Below, piece by piece: positions 1 through 5,606 of a DNA stretch of 23,493 nucleotides. The stretch is taken from contig CANRKN010000024.1 in assembly GCA_947631215.1 (NCBI GenBank), positions 1 to 23,493 of the forward strand. The letters run 5' to 3'. How positions within the stretch are numbered: position 1 is the first letter of the stretch; each line of letters opens with the position of its first letter. This stretch comes from an uncultured Oscillospiraceae bacterium. GTDB taxonomy: Bacteria > Bacillota_A > Clostridia > Oscillospirales > Oscillospiraceae. A program made the translations under genes and the position numbers. Below the pieces are notes generated by a model. That model worked only from the letters and a program-made list of their open reading frames with translations, ran no database searches and was not told where the DNA came from.

Positions 1-889
1 CGTCCTTCCAGTGGCCGAACTTCTCCCGGCGGTTGATGTACTCGTCCGCCAGGTTCACCCCGCCGGTGAAGCCCACCTTCCCGTCTATCACCAATATCTT
101 CCGGTGGTCCCGGTTGTTGTAGCTGGTGGAGATGAAGGGCCGGATGGGGGCGAAGACTTTGCACTTGATCCCCAGGGCCCGCAGGGTCTTGGGGTAGCTG
201 GCCGGCAGGCGCAGCAGGGAGCAGGTGCCGTCGTAGAGGACCCGCACGTCCACGCCCTGGCGCACCTTCCGCTTCAGGACGTCCAGCACGGCGTCCCACA
301 TCTCCCCCTCCTCCATGATGAAGTACTCCAGGAAGATGAACTTCTCCGCCTTCTCCAGCTCCCGCAGGAGGGCGGCGTACTTGTCCTCACCCTGGGGGTA
401 GTACTCGGCGGCGGTGTTCTCGTATACGGCGAAGCCGTTGCGCCTGGCCGCGTATACAGCGAGAGGATAGAGGTCCGGCTCGGCGTCTTTGAGCCGCGCC
501 ATGAGCTCCTTTTGCTCCGGCATATAGGGGGCGCTGGCTTCCACCTGGGCCCGGAAGATGCGCTGCTCTGCCCGGTGGCCCAGATCGAAGGTGATGAAGA
601 GATAGAGGAGCACGCCGAACACCGGCACCAGCGCGATGATGACGCACCAGCTCAGCTTGATGCTGGGGTCGGAGCCTGTATTCAGAAGATAGACCAGGAA
701 CAGCCCCGCCAGTATGCTGACCGACCAGGACAGGTAGAAGCTGGACCGCTGCAACCGGAAGAAGAGCAGGAAGATGAAGAGAAACTGCATCAGCAGCAGG
801 ATGGCCGCCACGGCGCCCCGGCCGAACAAGATGCTAAAAAAACCCCGCCGGGACCGGGTGTTTCGGGAGCTGTTCTCTTTTTCCGGCAT
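1..889 (-). CDS. cls: Cardiolipin synthase (phospholipase D superfamily), 3' part missing
   Basis: This enzyme condenses phosphatidylglycerol molecules into cardiolipin at the cytoplasmic membrane. About 296 codons are visible; the gene runs off the left edge, so the second catalytic half is not seen. After a basic N-terminus come hydrophobic segments at about residues 24-45, 52-70 and 78-100, as in the PLDc_N membrane domain. The first HKD motif follows as HRKILVID (His262, Lys264, Asp269), trailed by GKVGFTGGVNLADEYINRR, which is typical of bacterial Cls proteins. The ATG at 889 is preceded on the minus strand by AGGAGGAGAACGCC, a good ribosome site. The gene is divergent from the ArsR operon. 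A TATTATAGT stretch near 914-922 could be its -10, but I see no convincing -35. Assignment to the family is firm; Cls rather than another two-HKD transferase rests on the N-terminal membrane domain. Confidence 0.93.
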   Translation of the reverse strand, partial: MPEKENSSRNTRSRRGFFSILFGRGAVAAILLLMQFLFIFLLFFRLQRSSFYLSWSVSILAGLFLVYLLNTGSDPSIKLSWCVIIALVPVFGVLLYLFITFDLGHRAEQRIFRAQVEASAPYMPEQKELMARLKDAEPDLYPLAVYAARRNGFAVYENTAAEYYPQGEDKYAALLRELEKAEKFIFLEYFIMEEGEMWDAVLDVLKRKVRQGVDVRVLYDGTCSLLRLPASYPKTLRALGIKCKVFAPIRPFISTSYNNRDHRKILVIDGKVGFTGGVNLADEYINRREKFGHWKD

Positions 890-991
890 GGCGTTCTCCT
901 CCTGTTCTTTCAGTCTTTACTATAATACTGCCACGCCTGGGCGGAAAAATCAAGTAGAGGGGCGTATGCGCAAAAAATAACGATAAGGCAC

Positions 992-1020
992 TTGACAGGG
1001 CGGGATGCATATGATAACAT
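992..1020 (+). promoter_or_regulatory. Sigma-A promoter of the metal-efflux operon
   Basis: TTGACA at 992-997 is followed after 17 nt by TAACAT at 1015-1020. It lies 42 nt upstream of the ArsR start codon. The operator dyad begins inside the -10 element, so bound repressor would block RNA polymerase. Confidence 0.75.
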
Positions 1021-1041
1021 ATGAACAATGATTCATATGTT
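1008..1041 (+). promoter_or_regulatory. ArsR/SmtB-type operator with three half-sites
   Basis: A perfect 10-bp inverted repeat AACATATGAA / TTCATATGTT (1016-1025 and 1032-1041) has a 6-nt spacer, CAATGA. Its core resembles the ATATGAACA-type dyads bound by SmtB/CadC/ZntR proteins. A further CATATGA half-site at 1008-1014 lies in direct orientation exactly 10 bp before the CATATGA at 1018-1024. The dyad covers the -10 element and the probable transcription start, the usual position for metal-released repression. Binding by the adjacent regulator is inferred. Confidence 0.8.
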
Positions 1042-1061
1042 TGTTTGAAGGAGGCGGGACC

Positions 1062-1421
1062 ATGGCGGAGAACGATATAGAGCGGTGCGGTTTTCTGTTC
1101 GTCCATGAGGCCGTGGTGGAGCAGGTACTGGCCCAGATGCCGGAGGACGAGAAGCTCTACGACCTGGCGGAGCTTTTCAAGGTCTTTGGCGACTCCACCC
1201 GCATCAAAATTTTGTACGCCCTGTTCGAGGCGGAGCTTTGCGTGTGCGACATCGCCCAGCTTTTGGGCCTCACCCAGTCCGCTGTGAGCCATCAGCTGCG
1301 GGTGCTGAAGGCCGGGCGGCTGGTGAAGCCCCGGAAGGACGGCAAGACGGTATTCTACTCCCTGGCGGATGACCATGTAAGAACGTTGATAGCTCAGGGG
1401 ATGGAACACATCGAGGAATAG
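1062..1421 (+). CDS. ArsR/SmtB-family metal-sensing repressor (CadC-like)
   Basis: This 119-aa winged-helix repressor is probably released from DNA by Zn, Cd or Pb. The motif ELCVCDIAQLLGLTQSAVSHQL holds the DNA-recognition helix and Cys60 and Cys62, the CVC pair of the alpha3N site of CadC-type sensors; Cys9 near the N-terminus could be a further ligand. The C-terminal helix also has the full alpha5 zinc set, Asp103-x-His105 and His116-x2-Glu119, with the spacing known from SmtB. The ATG at 1062 follows AAGGAGGCGGGACC; an upstream in-frame start lacks a ribosome site and would overlap the operator. The gene is first in an operon with an HMA protein and a P1B ATPase, which fits a role as their metal-dependent regulator. 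The exact metal cannot be read from sequence. Confidence 0.93.
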   Translation: MAENDIERCGFLFVHEAVVEQVLAQMPEDEKLYDLAELFKVFGDSTRIKILYALFEAELCVCDIAQLLGLTQSAVSHQLRVLKAGRLVKPRKDGKTVFYSLADDHVRTLIAQGMEHIEE

Positions 1422-1560
1422 TCGTTTGAAAGGCAGAGCCAGGGCGGCCTCGCCCGACAGGGCCCCTCCCGCTAAAGTTCGCTTCGCTCACCGAGCGCGT
1501 GCGGGGCACTGCCGGTTCTCGCCGCCCGTCGGGTAGGCAAAAAAATATTCAATTTGAGAG
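1422..1560. other. GC-rich intergenic segment inside the metal operon
   Basis: This stretch between the repressor and the HMA gene encodes no supported protein. It contains several short self-complementary pieces: GGGCG/CGCCC near 1442-1455, GCCC/GGGC near 1453-1464, and CGCTC/GAGCG with a 3-nt loop near 1486-1498. It ends in an A-tract near 1540. It has no clear terminator tail and no recognisable promoter. It could be a REP-like intergenic repeat, or a structured spacer that sets the repressor-to-transporter expression ratio. Neither has been shown. Confidence 0.3.
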
Positions 1561-1572
1561 GAGATATACATC

Positions 1573-1794
1573 ATGAAAAAGTCATTCAAGCTGGTGGACC
1601 TGGACTGCGCCAACTGCGCCCGGAAGATGGAGGACGCCATCAAGAAGCTGGACGGCGTCAACGACGCCACCGTCAGCTTCCTCACCCAGAAGATGACCGT
1701 GGACGCGGACGACGGCCGCTTCGACGACATCATGAAGCAGGTGGTCAAATGCTGCAAGCGGGTGGAGCCCGACTGTGAGATTGTGCTGAAGTGA
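1573..1794 (+). CDS. Free-standing heavy-metal-associated (HMA) domain protein
   Basis: This 73-aa protein is a single ferredoxin-like HMA domain. Its metal-binding loop is LDCANCARKME, with the Cys-x2-Cys pair at residues 14 and 17. Cys56, Cys57 and Cys63 near the C-terminus are further possible ligands. Such domains hand soft metal ions to P1B ATPases or buffer them in the cytosol. The ATG follows AGAGGAGATATACATC. The gene ends 13 nt before the ATPase gene, which lacks an N-terminal HMA domain of its own, so this protein looks like that domain supplied as a separate chain. A copper chaperone is an alternative by fold, but the linked ATPase has zinc/cadmium-class residues. Confidence 0.92.
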   Translation: MKKSFKLVDLDCANCARKMEDAIKKLDGVNDATVSFLTQKMTVDADDGRFDDIMKQVVKCCKRVEPDCEIVLK

Positions 1795-1807
1795 GGAGGC
1801 GGGGCCC

Positions 1808-3649
1808 ATGACCCGGAAGGAAAAAAAGGCCCTGGCGCGGATACTGGCCGCCGGGGCGCTGCTCATCGCGGTGAGCCTGTGGAAGCCGGAGGGCTATATC
1901 GCCCTGGCGGCGTATCTGGTGCCCTACGCCGTGGTGGGCTGGGACGTGCTGTGGAAGGCGGTGCGGAACATCGCCCACGGGCAGGTGTTCGACGAGAACT
2001 TCCTCATGGCCCTGGCCACCGTGGGGGCCCTGGCCCTGGGGGAGTATTCCGAGGCCGTGGGCGTCATGCTCTTCTACCAGGTGGGCGAGCTGTTCCAGAC
2101 CCACGCCGTGGGCCAGAGCCGCAAGTCCATCGCCGCCCTCATGGACATCCGCCCGGATACCGCCAGCGTAGAGCGGGACGGGGCGTTCGTGGAGGCGGAC
2201 CCGGAGGAGGTGGCCGTGGGCGACGTCATCCAGGTGAAGCCGGGGGAGAAGGTGCCCCTGGACGGGGTGGTGCTCACCGGTACGTCCACCCTGGACACCG
2301 CCGCCCTCACCGGCGAGAGCGTGCCCCGGCGCATAGCCGAGGGGGACGAGATCGTCTCCGGGTGCGTGAACCTCACCGGCGTGCTCACCATCCGCGTCAC
2401 CAAGCCCTTCGGGGAGAGCACCGTGGCGAAAATATTGGAGCTGGTGGAGAACGCCGCCAGCAAGAAGGCCCAGGCGGAGAACTTCATCACCCGCTTCGCC
2501 CGGGTGTACACCCCCGCGGTAGTCATCGGCGCGGTGTGCCTGGCCCTCATCCCGCCGCTCTTTGTAGGCGGATGGGCTACCTGGGTCCACCGGGCGCTCA
2601 TCTTCCTGGTCATCAGCTGTCCCTGCGCGCTGGTCATCTCCATCCCCCTGGCCTTCTTCGGGGGCATCGGCGGGGCGTCCCGCCGGGGCATCCTGGTGAA
2701 GGGGGGCAACTATCTGGAAAAGCTGGCCCAGGTGAAGGTGGCCGTGTTCGACAAGACCGGCACCCTGACCAAGGGCGAGTTTGAGGTGGCCGCCGTCCAT
2801 CCGGCGGCGGGCGTGACGGAGGCGGCGCTCCTGGAATCCGCCGCCCTCGCGGAGCAGTACTCCACCCATCCCATCGCCCAGTCCCTGCTGCGGGCCTATG
2901 GGAAGACCCCCGACCCGGCCCGGGCCGCTGACGTTTCCGAGGTGGCCGGCCAGGGCGTCACCGCCCTGGTGGACGGGGAAACCGTGGCCGCCGGCAACCG
3001 GCGGCTCATGCAGGCCCAGGGGCTGGATACTCCCGAGGACGGCTGCGCCGGCACGGTGGTGCACGTGGCCCGGGAGGGGAAGTATATGGGCCACATCCTC
3101 ATCGCCGACGGGGTGAAGGAGACCACCCCCGCCGCCATCCGGGAGCTGAAGGACCGGGGCATCCGCACCGTCATGCTCACCGGCGATGCCCAGGCCGTGG
3201 GCGACGCGGTGGGCGCCGAGCTGGGCCTGGACGAGGTCCACGGCGGGCTCCTGCCCGGGGACAAGGTGGACCGGCTGGAGGCCATCCTGGCCCAAAAGGA
3301 CCCCAAGAGCGCCCTGGCCTATGTGGGCGACGGGGTGAACGACGCGCCGGTGCTGAGCCGGGCGGACGTGGGCGTGGCCATGGGGGCCATGGGCTCCGAC
3401 GCGGCTCTGGAGGCGGCGGATGTGGTGCTCATGGACGACGACCTGGGCAAGCTGGTCCAGGCCATGGACGTGGCCCGCAAGTGCAGCCGCATCGTGAAGG
3501 AGAACATCGTCTTCGCCCTGGGGGTGAAGGGGCTGTTCCTCATCTTGGGCGCCTTCGGCCTGGCCTCCATGTGGGAGGCGGTCTTCGCCGACGTGGGCGT
3601 GGCCGTCATCGCCATCATCAACTCAGGGAGAATGCTTCGGACGAAGTGA
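1808..3649 (+). CDS. cadA: P1B-2 type Zn/Cd/Pb-translocating ATPase
   Basis: This 613-aa membrane ATPase should export divalent soft metals. The motifs appear in order: actuator TGES (168-171), the membrane metal site CPC (Cys271, Cys273), phosphorylation motif DKTGTLTKG (Asp315), nucleotide-binding THPIAQ (His354-Pro355) and hinge GDGVNDAP (Asp508). In the last two membrane helices Lys574 (ALGVKGLF) and Asp595 (ADVGVAV) match the CPC...K...DG pattern that defines the Zn/Cd/Pb class and differs from copper pumps. The chain starts directly with the first membrane region and has no HMA domain; the preceding gene encodes one. The start follows GAGGAGGCGGGGCCC. The gene is co-transcribed with the ArsR repressor and ends before a strong terminator. 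Zinc and cadmium specificity cannot be separated here, so the name zntA would serve equally well. Confidence 0.95.
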   Translation: MTRKEKKALARILAAGALLIAVSLWKPEGYIALAAYLVPYAVVGWDVLWKAVRNIAHGQVFDENFLMALATVGALALGEYSEAVGVMLFYQVGELFQTHAVGQSRKSIAALMDIRPDTASVERDGAFVEADPEEVAVGDVIQVKPGEKVPLDGVVLTGTSTLDTAALTGESVPRRIAEGDEIVSGCVNLTGVLTIRVTKPFGESTVAKILELVENAASKKAQAENFITRFARVYTPAVVIGAVCLALIPPLFVGGWATWVHRALIFLVISCPCALVISIPLAFFGGIGGASRRGILVKGGNYLEKLAQVKVAVFDKTGTLTKGEFEVAAVHPAAGVTEAALLESAALAEQYSTHPIAQSLLRAYGKTPDPARAADVSEVAGQGVTALVDGETVAAGNRRLMQAQGLDTPEDGCAGTVVHVAREGKYMGHILIADGVKETTPAAIRELKDRGIRTVMLTGDAQAVGDAVGAELGLDEVHGGLLPGDKVDRLEAILAQKDPKSALAYVGDGVNDAPVLSRADVGVAMGAMGSDAALEAADVVLMDDDLGKLVQAMDVARKCSRIVKENIVFALGVKGLFLILGAFGLASMWEAVFADVGVAVIAIINSGRMLRTK

Positions 3650-3664
3650 GTATTGAGCATGATA

Positions 3665-3702
3665 TATGGAACGGGACCGGCGTGGCCGGTCCCGTGTTTT
3701 AT
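3665..3702 (+). repeat. Terminator-bearing direct repeat, left copy
   Basis: This 38-nt segment, starting TATGGAACGGGACC and ending CCCGTGTTTTAT, recurs at 4221-4259 in the same orientation. The second copy differs by one substitution and one inserted base. The two copies bracket the XRE divergon. Confidence 0.85.
3671..3702 (+). terminator. Rho-independent terminator of the metal operon
   Basis: A perfect 11-bp stem, ACGGGACCGGC (3671-3681) with GCCGGTCCCGT (3685-3695), has a 3-nt loop and is followed by GTTTTAT. It lies 22 nt after the ATPase stop codon. The stop codon of the opposing 56-aa gene (3699-3701) overlaps its tail, so the stem is shared by convergent genes. Confidence 0.88.
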
Positions 3703-3869
3703 GCTTCGGTATCTTTATCTTCTGCGGAAATATATAGCTCCTCTGCCTGAAGGAGCGCGGCTTGGAGCCGTTCCCGCCCCGGCTGGTTTTCCTCCGTCTC
3801 CAGCAGCAGGTCCAGCGCGTCTGACGCCGCGCCGCATATCAACGCGTACATTTTCTCGTAGTCCGGCAA
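3699..3869 (-). CDS. Small hypothetical protein divergent from an XRE regulator
   Basis: This is a 56-aa acidic, probably all-helical protein. It starts LPDYEKMYALICGAASDALD, continues through a Leu/Glu-rich middle and ends AEELYISAEDKDTEA. The proposed start is TTG at 3869, about 7 nt after GAGAGGTG; an internal ATG at 3851 is possible. The architecture (DYxxMY near the start, DAL, then AEELY) reminds me of small proteins often found near XRE regulators in Clostridia, but I cannot name a function. A strong promoter and a double palindrome lie just upstream, and the XRE gene reads away on the other side. Control by that regulator is therefore likely. Confidence 0.7.
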   Translation of the reverse strand: MPDYEKMYALICGAASDALDLLLETEENQPGRERLQAALLQAEELYISAEDKDTEA

Positions 3870-3887
3870 CCATTCTCACCTCTCTCA

Positions 3888-3921
3888 AACTCTTTTGAGT
3901 TAATTTTAACTCAAAAGAGTT
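3888..3921. promoter_or_regulatory. Double-palindrome operator of the XRE divergon
   Basis: Two 16-nt arms, AACTCTTTTGAGTTAA and TTAACTCAAAAGAGTT, are perfect inverted repeats around a central TT. Each arm is itself a smaller dyad (AACTC-N4-GAGTT). It therefore offers two adjacent repressor sites. It covers the -10 and most of the spacer of the minus-strand promoter and lies 48 nt before the XRE start codon. Confidence 0.85.
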
Positions 3922-3932
3922 AAACTTGTCAA
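3903..3932 (-). promoter_or_regulatory. Promoter of the 56-aa gene
   Basis: On the minus strand, TTGACA (3932-3927) is followed after 18 nt by TAAAAT (3908-3903). The transcript would start inside the palindrome and run into the 56-aa gene. I see no equally good promoter for the XRE gene on the plus strand. Confidence 0.75.
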
Positions 3933-3968
3933 GAATATCTGTCTATCCTCATTACAGAGGTGAGGCGG

Positions 3969-4211
3969 ATGCGCATAGGCGAAGCGGTAAAGGAACGGAT
4001 ATTGCAGCTGTGCCGGGAACGGGACCTGTCTGTCAACAAGCTGTGTACCATGAGCGGCGTCACACAGTCCACGGTAAACAACATCGTCAGCGACCGCAAC
4101 CACAGCGTGACCGTCTCTACCATCCAGAAGCTGTGCGACGGACTGGGCATATCCATCCGGGACTTTTTTGACGCGCCCCTGTTCACGGATATTGAACAGG
4201 AGATAAAATAA
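3969..4211 (+). CDS. XRE-family helix-turn-helix regulator
   Basis: This 80-aa protein is essentially one lambda-Cro/XRE DNA-binding domain. MRIGEAVKERILQLCRERDL opens the first helices, LCTMSGVTQSTVNNIV holds the turn and recognition helix (about residues 25-40), and the end reads LGISIRDFFDAPLFTDIEQEIK. No sensor or dimerisation domain follows, so it probably acts as a simple dimeric repressor. The ATG at 3969 follows GAGGTGAGGCGG; a GTG at 3960 would add MRR but sits inside the ribosome site. The gene diverges from the 56-aa gene over a 34-nt double palindrome, which suggests that it represses both promoters. A second copy of the upstream terminator follows it. Confidence 0.92.
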   Translation: MRIGEAVKERILQLCRERDLSVNKLCTMSGVTQSTVNNIVSDRNHSVTVSTIQKLCDGLGISIRDFFDAPLFTDIEQEIK

Positions 4212-4220
4212 GCGGAGACA

Positions 4221-4259
4221 TATGGAACGGGACCAGCGTGAGCCGGTCCCGTGTTTTAT
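4221..4259 (+). repeat. Terminator-bearing direct repeat, right copy
   Basis: This is the second copy of the segment at 3665-3702 in the same orientation, 39 nt against 38, with one G-to-A change and one extra A in the loop region. The sequence beyond each copy is unrelated, so the identity is confined to the terminator unit. Confidence 0.85.
4227..4259 (+). terminator. Terminator of the XRE gene
   Basis: The stem ACGGGACC (4227-4234) pairs with GGTCCCGT (4245-4252), followed by GTTTTATT. The two changes from the left copy shorten the perfect stem from 11 to 8 bp. It also sits at the 3' end of the convergent yihY-like gene (stop codon at 4256-4258), where it may slow transcription from the other side. 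Confidence 0.8.
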
Positions 4260-5083
4260 TCTTCTTTTTTCTCCCGTGGCCATTTTTCGATGATGGTATT
4301 GAGCCAGGCGCCCAGGAAGAGGAGGTAGAGGGAGGCGTACATCCAGAACAGGGAGATGATCACGACGGCGAGGCCGCCGTAGATGCTGTAAAAGCCGAAG
4401 CTGGACACCGCCCAGGAGTAGATGCGGGAGAAAATGAGCCAGGCCGCCGCGGAGAAGGCCGCGCCGGGCAGCTGCTTTGTATACCGCAGCTCCTTCTGGG
4501 GCACGTGGGTGAAGAGCAGAGCGTTCAGCGCCGTCACGATGAGGAAGAACACGATCTCCCTTCCCCGGATGAGGACCGACCACAGGCCCGACCACTTGGA
4601 GATGAACCCGATGGAGGCCAATATCTTCTCCCCGGTGAACAGCAGCACCATATTGCCCAGGATGATGACCACCAGCGCGGCGGTATAGAGGGCGCCCCGG
4701 AGCCGCCGCAGGAGGAAGCTGCCGTGGGTCCTGCCGTCATAGATGAGCTCCACGGTGCGCATGATGAGACTGAACACCTTTCCGGCGGACCAGAGCTCCA
4801 CCACGAGACCTATGCCGATGGCCGCCGTTGACCCGGCATACACCCCGTCCACCAGCCGGCCGATGAGCTCCCGGAAGGGCTCCGGCGCGTAGCCTAAGAG
4901 GGCGTCCATCAGCTGCTCCTCGGTGAAGGGCATATAGGGCAGCAGGCCCAGCAGCACCACCAGCAGCGGGCCCAGGGCGAAGAACAGATAATAGGCCCCG
5001 CTGGTGGCGTACAGCCACATGCTGGTCCGGCCGTATTCCTTGGCGGCCCAGCGGAGCTTTTCCATGGCGGGACTGTCCTTCAT
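4256..5083 (-). CDS. YihY/BrkB-family integral membrane protein
   Basis: This 275-aa inner-membrane protein has about six hydrophobic helices. The family signature lies in the last third: LPGAAFSAAAWLIFSRIYSW, then FGFYSIYGGLAVVIISLFWM and YLLFLGAWLNTI, as in YihY/BrkB proteins (once misnamed ribonuclease BN). The biochemical role of the family is not settled; transport or envelope functions have been proposed. The ATG at 5083 follows CGAAAGGAAGACGCC. The C-terminus is short and charged (EKWPREKKEE). The gene lies downstream of the Fur-family gene on the same strand but is separated from it by a terminator, so it is probably its own unit. A TATAAT at 5149-5144 could serve as a -10, although I found no good -35. 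Confidence 0.92.
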   Translation of the reverse strand: MKDSPAMEKLRWAAKEYGRTSMWLYATSGAYYLFFALGPLLVVLLGLLPYMPFTEEQLMDALLGYAPEPFRELIGRLVDGVYAGSTAAIGIGLVVELWSAGKVFSLIMRTVELIYDGRTHGSFLLRRLRGALYTAALVVIILGNMVLLFTGEKILASIGFISKWSGLWSVLIRGREIVFFLIVTALNALLFTHVPQKELRYTKQLPGAAFSAAAWLIFSRIYSWAVSSFGFYSIYGGLAVVIISLFWMYASLYLLFLGAWLNTIIEKWPREKKEE

Positions 5084-5107
5084 GGCGTCTTCCTTTCGTC
5101 TTTATCG

Positions 5108-5133
5108 AAAAAGGCCGCCCGGCGCGGGGCGGC
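5108..5133 (-). terminator. Terminator after the Fur-family gene
   Basis: Read on the minus strand, GCCGCCC (5133-5127) pairs with GGGCGGC (5120-5114) around a 6-nt loop and is followed by CTTTTTC. It lies between the Fur-family stop codon (5171) and the YihY start codon. Confidence 0.8.
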
Positions 5134-5170
5134 TTATGGGCTTATTATAGTATGCTTTCCCGGCGGGCGG

Positions 5171-5539
5171 TCATGCCTTTTTCCGGCAGGCGGGGCAGAG
5201 GTGGTAGAGCTTCAGGTCGTAGCCGGTGATGTCCTCCCCCAGTTCCAAGGCGAAGGGCCGCAGCAGGCCGTCGGGCATGATAAGGTCCTCCACCTTCCCG
5301 CACCTCTCGCACACCAGGTGAGGATGGGGCCGCCGCTCCCGGTCGTACCGGGCGGGGGCGTCGGGCATCTCCAGCTTCCGTATCTGCCCCTCCCGGACCA
5401 GCAGGCCCAGGTTCCGATACACGGTGCCCCGGGCCAGAGAGGGCATCTGGGCCCTGGCCAGGTCATATATCTCCTCCGCCGTCCGGTGCTCCGGCGCGGC
5501 CATGATGAGGTCGAAGATGAGCTGTCGCTGCCGGGTCAT
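5171..5539 (-). CDS. Fur-family regulator, PerR-like
   Basis: This is a 122-aa metal-dependent repressor. The helix-turn-helix region AEEIYDLARAQMPSLARGTVYRNL is followed by the dimerisation domain. Two CxxC pairs (Cys77/Cys80 and Cys115/Cys118) should form the structural zinc site. All five positions that bind regulatory metal in Bacillus PerR have matching residues: His18, Asp66, His72, His74 and Asp85. That points to a peroxide-sensing PerR type rather than Fur or Zur, but function is inferred. The chain starts right at the TRQRQLIFDLI helix and is about 20 residues shorter at the N-terminus than typical PerR. The reading frame upstream of the ATG meets a stop before any alternative start. 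The ribosome site is AAGGCGGTGAGACC. Confidence 0.92.
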   Translation of the reverse strand: MTRQRQLIFDLIMAAPEHRTAEEIYDLARAQMPSLARGTVYRNLGLLVREGQIRKLEMPDAPARYDRERRPHPHLVCERCGKVEDLIMPDGLLRPFALELGEDITGYDLKLYHLCPACRKKA

Positions 5540-5553
5540 GGTCTCACCGCCTT

Positions 5554-5570
5554 TTAGGATTCATTCCTAA
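5554..5570. promoter_or_regulatory. Palindromic operator before the PerR-like gene
   Basis: TTAGGATTCATTCCTAA is a 17-nt dyad with one mismatched pair. It lies directly downstream of the -10 of the gene's own promoter and has the size and symmetry of Fur/PerR boxes. Autoregulation by the encoded protein is the simplest reading. Confidence 0.7.
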
Positions 5571-5573
5571 TTT

Positions 5574-5602
5574 ATTATACCCGTCCCGGGCGGCGTTGTC
5601 AA
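5574..5602 (-). promoter_or_regulatory. Consensus promoter of the PerR-like gene
   Basis: On the minus strand a perfect TTGACA (5602-5597) and a perfect TATAAT (5579-5574) are separated by 17 nt. Such a strong promoter, followed at once by a palindrome, suggests a unit that is kept repressed. The -35 lies 5 nt beyond the stop codon of the upstream DUF2461 gene. Confidence 0.88.
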
Positions 5603-5606
5603 CGGG

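Noticed and set aside
11..925. Plus-strand open frame of about 304 codons at the left edge
   Set aside because: The minus strand encodes a clear cardiolipin synthase here; the plus frame is its shadow.
1745..3295. Minus-strand open frame of about 516 codons over the ATPase gene
   Set aside because: It is a composition shadow of the P-type ATPase, rich in Gly, His and Leu, with no motif and no ribosome site.
3653..3898. Plus-strand frame of 81 codons after the ATPase
   Set aside because: It passes through the terminator and lies antisense to the 56-aa gene, which has a promoter and ribosome site.
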